DNA of 64,000 bases from Eumeta japonica (taxonomy: Eukaryota > Arthropoda > Insecta > Lepidoptera > Psychidae). Made by a program: the position numbers and the translations under genes. Below the pieces are notes generated by a model. That model was not told the origin of the DNA. It saw nothing but the letters and a program-made list of their open reading frames with translations, and searched no databases. Below are positions 1-10,955 of the stretch, in pieces; position 1 is the stretch's first letter, and each line of letters starts with the position of its first letter. Where the stretch lies: contig BGZK01000072.1 in assembly GCA_005406025.1 (NCBI GenBank), forward strand, positions 372,001-436,000, read 5' to 3'.

Positions 1-2123
1 CAGTATTTAGACACTATTGATATTTTTTCGTTTAAGATTAAAACGAAATTAATTTCTTGATCTCTTATTTCTTCTTAAAAACATTGTCACAATTGCTATG
101 TAATTGTGTTTTTATCAGTTCATGAATTCTCATTATGTTTATCAATTTCTCATGACACAGACAATCCAAGAAGCAGATAGATGTCGTAATAGCGTTTCAC
201 AAGTGTTCTAATTTCAATTTTAATAAACAACAGAAAAATGAAAATTTGTATATAGTTTACATCCACCTGTGCCCGAACAAAATAGTTTAGCTCTAATTAA
301 AAGTTTTACGTAAATTACGCTGTTTTCGGTGTAATCTTAATTACTTAGCGATGCGTGATGGAAATAATAGTGGTTTGCGGTCGTTTACTGAACTTAGTTC
401 ATGTAATTTTCACATGATTTATTCGTGGAGGAAGTTTTGGTATACAAAAATATACGCAATTTTCAAACGACTGTCGTTATTGAGTTGTACGCGGCAACAT
501 TTTTTTTTATGAATCCAGTTGTTACATTTACATATAGCGTCAATATTAAAGATTGGAATAAATGGCGTAGGGTACGATTTTCCAAGAGTAATTAAGGGGT
601 GACTCGACCCTAATCTGTGGACTCCGACTACGCCACTAATTAATTTTACGAACCGCCTACATAAAGGCATATAACTTTCCAATAGTTTGCCGGGGTCAAT
701 CGTTAGCAAAACACGTGCAGAGATTGTTGTTTTTTTTTCTTTATTTCAAACTAAGGGCTCAATTTATTCGATGAATACAATATATTTATTTGTGTTTTCG
801 ACCATGGTACTATAATAGTCTATATGTATAGTCACGACATCATGGAGACGGCTAAATTATGTTTAGGAACTATCAGCTCCAGCAGCTAAATAAATTTAAT
901 TTCCAGTCGCGTACAAAAAATAGTCTCGAATCTATGGCTTACATTTGAAACGTACATTACATTTTCTTTTCATTAAAAAGTAGGTTATTTGCAATAATCT
1001 ATTTCACTAACTTTGAGTTTGCAGTGTTCACATTGTCATGAGCGAGTTGTTGTCATTTGATTTTAAATAGCAATGATGTGAAATCTGAAAACAATACTTT
1101 CTCATGAAGATCTTCAGCAAAACACTGAAAAGAGAAATGGAGCAAGGATTTTTTCCTGTGGCACCCCACCTGTACCATAAATCCAGACAATTTCTTGCCA
1201 TTAACATTAACCCTTTAAACTTGTTACTCAAATGCGAATTCTAAAAGTCGAATGCTCTTTCCATAACGGCACTGTTTCCTATTCAAAGTTTCGTAATTAG
1301 TGATGAAAAGCCTTAGCAAGATCGAAAAATATGCGAATTTTATACGACGATTATTCTCGGGCTCTAAAAATTTGTTTAATAAGCTTCACGTCAACGTCGA
1401 TTGTTGAGCAACCTCAGGTAAATGCACTATTTTTAGAGAAAAAAATGTTAGTTTGAAAATGGGTTAAGAGATTTAAGATCAACTTTCAAAATTAATACTT
1501 AATGTCGACAGTATAGATACTGGCCTAAAGTTTGTTGGGTTTGATACATCCGAATATACCCCACACAAGAGAGTACGCAAAAAAAAACTCCCTCGTTTTA
1601 CTATTAGGGAATTAAACCCGAAATGTGATTTCGGTATTTTTTTAGAAAATGGTATAGCAGTAACAATTAAACAAGATAACTTGTTTCCACAATTATATGT
1701 GAATCACTAAAAATAAAGTTAAGTTATTAGGCCGTGATAATAGAGCGACGGGCAGGGTGAAATCATGAATATTCCGTTTTTTTACCACTGACTGCGGAAC
1801 CCTATAAACAGTATCATGAAATAAAGACTAGAGTAATATACTCTTGACATCAGATGAAAAATTATAGCACTCAAAGTTATTCGCGTAACATACGGACAAA
1901 CACACAGTGGAACATAGATTTTAAGAACATGAGTTTGCGACATAAGTATAAGTGTCTAAATGTAACATAAGTAGACCTGGATACGTCAATGAATTTAAGA
2001 ACACAATGTTTATTTGTTGAAGACTATTTTTTTAAATATACTCCATGTTAAATATTACACTTGCATAATTTTTCCGCTCTTTCCAGTACTTTAAAGAATA
2101 ACTTTTACTTAAGTCATTCAGTT
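1..2123. other. AT-rich non-coding DNA, nothing recognised
   Basis: Only short chance ORFs (under 100 codons) are present, none with a recognisable motif or coding-like composition. If the exon at 10956-11712 is read correctly, this stretch lies in the intron downstream of it. Homopolymer runs are common, and I see no transposase or reverse transcriptase motif on either strand. Confidence 0.6.
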
Positions 2124-2212
2124 ACGCAATCCTGAAATAACTTTTCAGGATTGCGTATTTAAATTGAATACGTTTGGACAGAAAAATCTGTCCAAACGTA
2201 TTCAATTTAAAT
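2124..2212. repeat. Two adjacent perfect hairpins
   Basis: Two perfect inverted repeats lie back to back with no base between them. The first has a 14-bp stem (ACGCAATCCTGAAA at 2124-2137, its exact complement at 2143-2156) and a 5-nt loop. The second has a 26-bp stem (2157-2182 with 2187-2212) and an AAAA loop. No mismatch is visible in either. The surrounding DNA is ordinary AT-rich sequence. Perfect complementarity in otherwise drifting DNA suggests recent origin or constraint. A template-switch event or a small foldback insertion are the simplest explanations, and small-RNA production is possible but unsupported. Confidence 0.9.
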
Positions 2213-2761
2213 CTCGAATTTTTTATATTGAATATGTTAACCCGCGATTCTCTTGCTTAAATTATTATAATTGAAAAATTAACATAACCTGATTTAGTAC
2301 GTAATGTAATGTTTTATAGCGACAAACCAAACAAATTTGGTAATTTTCAAGTAATATTGTTTATATTTATCATACTGATATTATTGATGTAATATTATGA
2401 TATTTAATTGTCATTATAAACATTGGTACCAGTGTTATAATACGATCTTATTATGTAAAAAAATTCTTAACGTTAAATTTTGATACTTTTTAAATCTGTA
2501 TCATGTACACAAAATATAGAAAACAAACTTATAAGACATCCTCTACACCTATACTGAACTTGAAGTTCAGAAGAGTTAAATTATGTATTAGCTTCAATTT
2601 CCGGAATGTAATATACTTGAGATTTCTGGCGAGATATTGCTTAAATCTAGCCGTATAAAATAACATTTGCTGGATACATATATTATTGATTGTCTGATCG
2701 TTTGTGTATCAACAACTATATTAAAAAGAGATATTGTATATAATAAATAAAAGCTCGGCTG
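2213..2761. other. AT-rich non-coding DNA
   Basis: Very AT-rich sequence between the twin hairpins and the MITE. I see no ORF of note and no transposon protein motif. Confidence 0.6.
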
Positions 2762-2965
2762 ACTAAAAGTAAATTAAGAGAATTTAAACAAGAAGATGTA
2801 AAAGACCATCCAATAAATATGACAAATAGTCGGATTCATCATGCAGAAAGGTTGCAGCAAGTAAAACACCATAAATCTAATATCTCCCACTTCAAATATT
2901 TATCGTATTTAATTGGATGATTTTTCATATAATTTTATTTCCTCTATTTTAGGTCACTTTTACTC
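2762..2965. mobile_element. Foldback MITE, copy A (diverged)
   Basis: The left part (about 2762-2845) and the reverse complement of the right part (about 2885-2962) align imperfectly as terminal inverted repeats. Shared tracts include GATGTAAAAGACCATCCAAT against ATGAAAAATCATCCAATTAA. The right arm block TAATTGGATGATTTTT (2910-2925) recurs exactly at 47112-47127 in a better preserved copy. The middle contains TCGGATTCAT, also found in the centre of that copy on the opposite strand. No protein is encoded. The parent autonomous element and the target duplication could not be identified. Confidence 0.65.
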
Positions 2966-4329
2966 AATTGAGCTTTTTTTCAATTTTTTTTATTTACTGC
3001 TTTGCTTTCTTAGTTCCGGTTTCATAATATACTGTAATTGCTTCCCGTCATTGAGCAATGTCAACGTCTTGCTTTGTTGCAATAAATTGCGACAAATCCT
3101 TTAGCCGTATATTATTTATTATATTATATATTAATTGAATTTTTAAGTTGTGTAATTTATAACAAGAGCTTATTACTGTAAAATGGTCTATAAAATATCA
3201 TCTTGATTTTGAAAGACCTATTAAATGATATGTCACTCAATATATTAAAGTAAGTATGAAGTTTTATTAACCTACCTTATAACAAAATTTAGAAAAATCA
3301 ATAGACAGCTCTGATCCAAATCGATCCAGCCATGGGGATGATTTAAGGATATCGTAGTATAAGTAGAATAACGGGCCTATACTACATCGCGCTCAACAAT
3401 ATTTATGTTTGTTGTACGTGAATATAATGTAAATACAATACCGTTTGAATTGTAAGACGAGTTGAAGTACAAAATAAATTACGCACAACTCTTTTATAAC
3501 AATCGAAGAAAAAGGCGGAACTGTCAGAATATATTTTGTCAGAATATTAAAACGACTAGCTGCAAGGGCAAAAATCGCAAAACGAAAATGCAATGATCAT
3601 GACAATTTACGACGAATAAATACAGCCTCCGTCGAGCTTATACGTATATTTATAGCGCGACATTATAATGCTCTCAAGAAGTAAAAAACAATCCATTTCT
3701 CGCTCCATTTTCAAGTTAAAACAAACGCTTCTCTATTTTCTGTGTACTTGTTTATCGTATTATAAACAATTACGCAAAGAAAATAGAGAAGTAAACTACT
3801 ACGTACCTATGGGAGACAGGAGCAATAAAACCTCCAAAGAACGCCCATCGAGCAGTGACATAACCGTGATGTGATCACCGCAAACAACATTATCAGGGTA
3901 GACCTCATTGTCTTCACAGTGGCAGACACGCGTGACGCCAATATCTACCATCACCGATTCGAGGTTAGCACAGACAAGACCACCTGAATGCGGTCCTTTT
4001 ACAAGGCATCAGGAAAATGCGCCGAGACAAAAGCACTAAGCCCTTTTAAGATGGCAATACACCGTTCGAGGAACACATCCACCAATCAAGCGAAGGTGTC
4101 CGGTACGTAGAGGTTACACTGAACGTAGGTACGGAACCGAACGTAGGAACGTAGGTACGATTAGGGCTGAAGTGAGTTACAATAACGCGAACATTATGGC
4201 CTTTCTTTATATATGTGCAATAGCGGACTTTCGTGTGGTGCTATAAGAGGTAAACGAGTCGATTTAAAAGTTTATCTGGCTTACATCAACGAAATTGTAT
4301 ACAAATCAAATTGATTCAAATATTTTACG
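2966..4329. other. Non-coding; possible gag-side retroelement debris from about 3.6 kb
   Basis: The first part is AT-rich with nothing recognised. From about 3.6 kb the base composition becomes less AT-rich and runs into the gypsy pol relic. Short peptide stretches on the plus strand could be decayed gag or protease sequence, but none is diagnostic. A short internal repeat built on GAACGTAGGTACG occupies about 4121-4160. Confidence 0.35.
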
Positions 4330-5130
4330 TCGTGAAAGATTTTCAATTCACATCTCGTTTTGGGGACGGATTTCTGTCAATAATGTGCTGTGATATTAGA
4401 TTATAATTATAAAAAACTTATTTTGAGTACTAAGGGAGTGTCAGCATCGTTTTTCTATCCCGTACGTAAGCGCTCGAAAGAAAAGCTAGCGTTAGCCGTG
4501 ATGATATGCTTCGAAAAGTGGGTTGACAAAAATAAAAAATACATGTCAGTATGCAACCTAGCCATGATTTCTATGCCAGAGAAGCAATTTAATGGTGGTC
4601 CTTTGGATGCAAATAAAAATTTGTTTGTCCTCTGCGGAAGGAACTACAAAGGGTTCTGACAGAATATTTTAATCGTCTCGCATTCGAGAATTGCCAATTA
4701 CATAAATATTCCCATTTTAAGGTAGAAATCGAAACACAAGATGACATACCTGTCCGTAAACCACCATACAGAGTGTTCATGAAACAACGGAAAAATATAC
4801 AAAAACAAGTACAACAAGTACATGACAATAACGTTATTGTATATTCAAAAAGTTCGTATGTTTCTCCAATTGTATTAATGAAAAAACCATTTGACACATG
4901 TAGCTTATGAAGATTTTTTAAATTCGGAATAGAAGGTTATTTCATATTCTTATCCTATTAAGAGTTGAAGACTTATAATGTGTTTAAGTAAGGTTAAATA
5001 ATTCGTTAGTTTAGACTTACTACCGCCGGGTTATTGGCAGACGGTAATAGATGAAAAGTATCGATCAAAAACGGTGTTTGTAACTTCTTACAGGTTATTT
5101 GAATTTTGTGGTCGACAAAGTTTCGCGTAG
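4330..5130 (+). pseudogene. Ty3/gypsy-type pol relic (protease end to reverse transcriptase)
   Basis: This is a broken retrotransposon pol. Near 4350-4425 the translation LVLGTDFCQ...VILDYNYKKLIL resembles the end of a retropepsin domain (the family pattern is LG.DF followed by a hydrophobic strand). From 4660 the frame reads LTEYFNRLAFE, then DIPVRKPPYRV, then SSYVSPIVLMKKP, matching in order the linker and first reverse-transcriptase blocks of gypsy elements. Further on, GYWQTVIDEKYRSKTVFVT matches the block before the catalytic YxDD region. The YxDD motif itself, RNase H and integrase are not seen. Stops and frameshifts break it (for example after 4905). No LTRs were recognised. Old and inactive. 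Confidence 0.8.
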
Positions 5131-6574
5131 GAGACTTATTGATGTTATATATGCGAAAAATCATTGTGGGTAAAACCTTTAAAACAGATAGGATGTTTCA
5201 AAAGACAAAATAGAATTATAGAAAAATTGTTGAGCGCCACATGTAGCATTGAATCACTCAATAATCGAATGCGTGCAAAGAGATTAAATATATTAATATA
5301 TATTATTGAATCTCTTTGAATGCGAGATAAACCATAGGTTAAAGAGATTTCACTCGACATAATGAGAAGGTGTGATTTGTATAACGTGTAAATAAAAATG
5401 CAAGGCACGTAATAAAAAATTTAAAGAAAAAATCAAAATTGCAACCAGAGTAACAGCTTTATTTGCGTCTTAACGACATTAGTAATGATTTTTTTGTACA
5501 TATAATTTTTATATTAAGGTTCTTCTTTAAACATTAGGTCACAGTGATATATTATGATAGGTACGGATTTTAATTATTATTGTCCTTTCGATCCTACTTT
5601 ATGATAATTTGGTACGTTAACTTGTGTCTTGTTTTATGTTTCATATTACGTGCGAGAACTGATAAACCTCTGGGCGACTTACGCCGCGCTCAGCTTCTGA
5701 AGATGCGGTATAAAGAGGTGGAAGAGCTCATAAGAGCTAAGTAGAGTCGAGATACGGGCAAAAGAACCTCGCGAGTATTCTAGAAAAGCAACGAATTGTA
5801 TTAATTGAATTGAATAAAGTAAAACACTTATGATTGATAAGCTGAATAAAGCCATTGAAACCTCAGAGCAGGTATCGTTTAAAGAAAGATGACGAATCTC
5901 GGAGACCCTAAAAGCTCTCACAACGAGTGCGACGATATAAAGAATTCTTCACATCCAAATACGATTGAAAAGAATACCCCTGTGTTTGCTATTCCACAGT
6001 CGAGTTCCAAAGACACAGAAAACAGTGACTATATTTAAGTTCTATTTATTTTATCAGTTCACCAATACAAATTTAAATACGTATGGTTTATTAAAATTGA
6101 TCTATAAGTTTAGTAGTTACCAAGGAACATACAAATATACATGTATTCATGTAGGTCAAACACATAATTGTCTTTTTGGCCTACGCCGCGCCTGGATAAA
6201 AAGATAAAAGACAGTATTTACAATTTTATTGTAATTAAGTAAAATGAATTTTGGACTGAGTGAATTTTGTAACACTGGGTCTTTATAAGTAAGACTCAGC
6301 TATCTGTTATTCAAATTCAAAATAATTATTTCAGATTTCTAATCCAAATTTTGTTATATTATAGACTAACATCTCAAACCTACATGTTAGTAAAAAGAAA
6401 ATAGTCAGTAGAACACTTATAACAAAACAAAACAAACTTATAACAAAACGTATTAGTAAAGAATAAAATAAAAAAGAATATGAACTAAAATAATCCATGA
6501 TTATCCGTTGCCGTAATCTAAGTCTACCCGATAGCATTGTGAAACATGCTTTATATCCAAAAAAAAGCTGTAAA
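5131..6574. other. Non-coding DNA after the gypsy relic
   Basis: No intact gene. Around 5.65-6.0 kb the plus strand has a less AT-rich tract with a few coding-like peptides interrupted by many stops, possibly more retroelement debris, but I could not assign it. A 9-bp AAAGAGATT inverted repeat with an AT-rich loop sits near 5277-5318. Confidence 0.4.
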
Positions 6575-7520
6575 ACAGTTGACCCAACAGGCCATCCCTA
6601 AAACTTTTCGCTATGATATCTACCGATATGTTTGAAGATCTTTGAAATTTTTGAGCTCAAAACTAATAAACAATATTTACAATTATAGATATAGTCTATG
6701 AGTTTTTGAGCTTATAATTTTTAAATATGGTTGACCCTGCTGGCTGCTGGCCATCACTAAAACTTCTTATTACTTTCGAGCTCAAAGCGTTGAAAAATAA
6801 AGTAGCAATAAATTACTGAGTTTGTTAGGCTCAAAAGATCAATTTGAGTGCTTTTTTTAAGTTCTTGAAGTTCAAAAAAATAATTTAAACATTTCGAGCT
6901 CATCGAGTTCAAATATTTACAATTAAAAAAAAGCTTTTTTCATTTAATTTTAGAACTTCTATATCTTTCAAACTCCTTATTCGATTTTGATCTGCTTTAT
7001 GGCATCCGATGTAGTTTTATAAAAAGAAAAAAATTACCGAGTACTAAACATCAATCCGTGAAGTTATTTCTCATGTATTTTGAAACACCTTTTTTTTCTA
7101 ATTGTTCGTTAACCATATCTCTCGTATAATCCACCAATTTTGATACAATTTGCAACTATCAACGCTGTTTTTTAAAAGAAAATAACTGGTTGTATTTCCG
7201 AATTTATCAGTAGAGGAGTTTAGATAATATTCTAAATCACCTTTTTTTAAATTTTTCTCTAACAATATCTCTTAAAAAAATCAATCAATTTTGATGCATT
7301 TAGCGACGATCAACGTTTTTTTAATGAGAACAACTATATACAGTTTAGAATACATTGAAAGAGCGATTTATAAAATATTGCAAATAAACGATTTTTAAAG
7401 AAATTTACTCCAACCTATATCTTTTGAACAAATCAACCGATTTTTGTGCAGTTTGCGGTAGTTAATGCAACTGTTTAGGGAAAGGAGCTGATTACGCTTT
7501 TGTATGGATCTAGTTTAGTA
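6575..7520. repeat. Degenerate tandem repeat array, period about 150 bp
   Basis: At least two related blocks repeat. The phrase GTTGACC followed by GGCCATC.CTAAAACTT occurs near 6580 and again near 6731. From about 7110 three units share the order: ATATCTC-like start, CAATTTTGAT.CA.TT, a short CAAC core, then an A/T-rich tail. They start near 7115, 7263 and 7415. GAGCTCAAA-like strings recur between 6650 and 6910. The units are strongly diverged. No protein is encoded. A decayed satellite or the non-coding part of a larger transposon are both possible. Confidence 0.55.
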
Positions 7521-8780
7521 TGAAAGTTATTTCAGAAAAACATTTTTCTGAAAATTTTATTTTCGAGATTCTTCAGAATCTACCCGGTGAAGTAAGTTTA
7601 ACATTTCGGAACTCTATGTTAAGTAATCCTCTTTCGAATTTTGCGAACAATGTTTCGATCGGTTAATCCGTTCAAAAGTGATGACAGATTTACATACACA
7701 CACATACACAAACAGAAAGGGAGACTTACAGAGATCTCTCGGAAAATGTTCGAAATAGATTTCCTGGATCCTAAAATGTTAAGATCTGATCTAAGCTCCA
7801 TTTTCTAAACTCGTAGTGAAAACAGTAACTTTTCGATTTTTTGACAAATTTTCAATTTTCATAGCGGAAAGTTACAGAACAAACAAAGAAACAAACGATA
7901 CAGAACGATAGCGTCAATTAACAAATATCTGTTTGAACACAGTAAATGAAACAACTGTCATCGCTGACTGACGCCTTAGTCATCGCCAAATTGAAACTAC
8001 CGAAGATAATTTCGCCAAATTTAGTTAGTAGACTTATGTTACGGCCTAAACTTGCTAATATCAGACTACGGAATCGCTTCTGCATGTAAACTTTTAAGGA
8101 TTAGACAGCTACGATTTATACACTAGGTTCTGCACAAAAACTATTTAAAGTTTAATGACAACGCACAAAATGTACGTTAGTCGTATAATCGATGATAGAA
8201 CGCGTGAAAGCACCGACTAGAGTTTAGATATTAAAACTTAAGCAGCAGCCCATAATCCCACGAAAGACCGCTTCGTGTATATGCACTCAAATATTTAAGT
8301 ACTATAACTTTCGTGATAAAAACTTATTTATGTCGAAATGCACGTCCACAAAGTTGTGCTTGATGAGTCAGTATATTATAAACTTTGAAACTTAAAACAA
8401 ATGTATTTATCGAATAAATCAAGAAATTTAATGATTCTCTTCTTTTGTATCATACTTACAAACTTCTTTTATATGTGTTTCGTAGTGGAATATTTGCACA
8501 AATATTTATCGGTAATATTGGAATTCCCCCAACAGATTATTTGTCGTACTTCAAATAACCTAAAGAAATGTTCGATAAAAAGTTAATTGCAATTTAAAGT
8601 TGAAAACCCCTTTCGAAAAACTGCTTCAATGAAATAGTACGCAGGAGTACTCGTGAACTATTTAAATACGGCCACGTATTGTTATTGCGCCGTCTGCATC
8701 TAGGATTGCTCTTGATCAGTGTTTCATTATTTCATACAGTCTCGACACTTTGTCATACGACTGATTCAGAATATCGCAAT
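7521..8780. other. Non-coding DNA, possible repeat tail
   Basis: The first 300 bases continue in the style of the preceding array and include an ACACACATACACA-type run near 7694. The remainder has no recognisable gene or element. Confidence 0.4.
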
Positions 8781-8975
8781 AAGCATGTCCCGTGATAGAA
8801 ATGCGCTCCCGTTCGCGCCCCGGGGCGCAGAGACGGCGTCGGTCGTTAGGGTATACATAAATTAGAATGTGGCAAGCAAAGTTCCCCTAGAGTTTCACGT
8901 CCGCATTGTGCTAATTAAGAAAGTTGATCGATGCGCCACGGAAGCCGACCGGGGGTGGTTCGAAAGTTCGCGCGT
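8781..8975. promoter_or_regulatory. GC-rich island with a 14-bp palindrome
   Basis: A short CpG-containing island in AT-rich surroundings. It holds the perfect palindrome GCGCCCCGGGGCGC at 8815-8828 and a GCTAATTAAG homeodomain-type site near 8911. There is no open frame of interest. I infer a conserved regulatory element or small non-coding exon, and only conservation across species could show that. Confidence 0.3.
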
Positions 8976-9605
8976 TTCGTTTTGTTTTTCTGGTAAATGA
9001 AGGCCGCGTCGTCTGTTTCGTGTTATCGTTTAAGGAAAGGATTGCAGTCTCTTAAAAAACTGCCAAGTGCGAAACGAATTGGTCAGTCTATGGTTCTACG
9101 CCATGTGGCATTTCAAATTATGATGTATCGGGACTCTAATAAAGTGATTCGAGAAGGATGGTGGATTATTAACCAATTTTCATGAAGCTACAGATGTTTT
9201 ATCTTTATTGCCAACTTCAGAGATAAGAAATAAAAGCAATATTTTTTTACGCTTTATGACCGTAATTCAAAACTTAGTCGTCTGATAAGTGAAAACGTGT
9301 AAGTTCTGAATCGTTAATCTGAATAGCCCTTTCAAATCATACTCCACACTCTTCAAAGAATGCTCCATATTTATTGTAAAGAAATTTGAAATCCTTTTAC
9401 TACATATAGTGTGAAAGATTATAACAAATAACTTATACCATTTTTTAAAATTTTAAAGACAACAATGAACAGGCAATGAACCCTAAAACATAAACATGCA
9501 ACGAACAATGCATACAATAATAATAATACTCAGAGATCTTATTTGATAAACGACTGTCTTTTCGGCCACATTACGATTATATTCTTAATAGAAGTAACCA
9601 ACTTC
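8976..9605. other. Non-coding DNA
   Basis: A 62-codon ATG frame begins at 8997 but has no family resemblance and is probably chance. The rest is AT-rich with nothing recognised. Confidence 0.5.
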
Positions 9606-9720
9606 TATTATCCTTTCTTTATCTATTATCTTTCTATTCTTTCTTTATCTATTATCTTTCTATTCTTTCTTTATCTATTATCTATTAAATATTCTTTATA
9701 TATTCTTTATCTATTATCTT
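9606..9720. repeat. Minisatellite, 26-bp pyrimidine-rich unit
   Basis: About three and a half copies of a 26-bp unit resembling CTATTCTTTCTTTATCTATT, with unit starts at 9634 and 9660 setting the period. The last copies degrade into shorter TTTATCTATTATCT pieces. It abuts the left end of the LINE fragment, so its expansion may postdate the insertion. Confidence 0.8.
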
Positions 9721-9734
9721 AATGCTCTATTGTA

Positions 9735-10500
9735 GTTTAGTTTGCAGTATTTTAAAATATTATCGTGTCGTTTGATCTCCTTTCTATGATTCGTAATCAA
9801 AAGAATCGAAAGAATCCAAAGAAAATTTTAAAAAATCCTTACAAATGCAACCTCGGTCGCTCATTGAATAATTATAGTGACAGGTTAACCCGTTTTGGTT
9901 TCTTATCTCTTGAGGGTCGTCTTTGCAGATATGATTTTATATGCCTACATAAAATTTTACAATACGCTATTGATTCTGAATCTTTACTCTCTTCAATCAA
10001 TCTTCAAACACAGCTCCGGTCTCTCTCTTTCTTCCACAGCACGCTTTACCATACGAACTCTTTTGACATACGAACCTACAAAAACAATTCATCCTTCTAC
10101 AACCCACATTACTAAAATGAACGCCGACATCGATTTTTCATTCGCAGATTTAAAATAATTGACTTCTGACATTCTCTGTCCTAAAGTAAAGAAATGAAAA
10201 CAAATCCATATTTGATTCTACTTAATACCCGGCATTTAAATTTAACAATACACCTAGGCTTAAATTTACCTACTCTTATGTTATCGATTTCAATACTTAG
10301 TTGTTAATATTTGTTTTTATTTGTGTTTTTTATCATTTTTTTCCTTTTGTGTTATAATAGTGTAATTTTAATCATGTTCTGTACACTCTTTTGGACTCCA
10401 ACCTAGAACAGATATTTGTATTTTATTTAATCTACACTAACTATAAGACTAATCCGTATGTGTACCTTATCAATAAATTAATTAATAATATTTACAAGGA
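9735..10500 (+). mobile_element. 5'-truncated jockey-type LINE, 3' end of ORF2 and tail
   Basis: The plus-strand translation carries the region downstream of the reverse-transcriptase domain of jockey-type LINEs: RIERIQRKF, then RLTRFGFLSLEGR, then a DFICLHKILQ..IDSESLLSSINL block, then TKMNADIDFSFADLK ending at the stop near 10158. Frameshifts occur near 9800 and 10110. A 3' UTR-like AT-rich tail follows and ends at CAATAAATTAATTAATAA, the kind of tail such elements leave. 5' truncation is normal for target-primed retroposition. No catalytic domain is present, so it is inert. The subfamily is inferred from pattern only. Confidence 0.75.
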
Positions 10501-10955
10501 GACGGCATCTTACTTAAAAACGAGTAGATTTTGTGTGTGCAGTAAAAATAAATAGTGTATAATTAATACGTATTAATTTACATATAATTCATTTAGTATT
10601 TGTCACCGGCTACTGTTTACTGAGTAGTAGTTTAACCGAACTCAGCGGTGTGAGACGAAACTCGCTGCACCTGCCGGCCACCGCATTGCATTGTTCAGAA
10701 TCGAATTAAGCTCAACTCCAACAAAATCCACCCTTACGGTACTCGACGCAAAATTTTATGTCGAATAACACATCTGACTCGAGGACAGCGGTACCGACGG
10801 TATATTAAATGAAAATCTGAAAACGTAAATAAAAAGTCTCCATTGCGGACTAACAAAAATACTTTTATCTTTATTTTAACAAATCGAAAAAAGTGCTCTA
10901 ATACGATTAAAATATAATTATTTTACTACACATCAATATAAAACATCGTACTTAC
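10501..10955 (-). other. Proximal intron of the membrane-protein gene
   Basis: This runs from the splice donor of the exon to the LINE insertion. It contains an 18-bp perfect palindrome, AATTAATACGTATTAATT, at 10561-10578 and a moderately GC-rich tract at 10620-10800. No exon candidate was recognised in it. Confidence 0.5.

Noticed and set aside
10561..10578. 18-bp palindrome AATTAATACGTATTAATT
   Set aside because: Real, but made mostly of AT words common in this DNA, and with no second copy or context to give it meaning.
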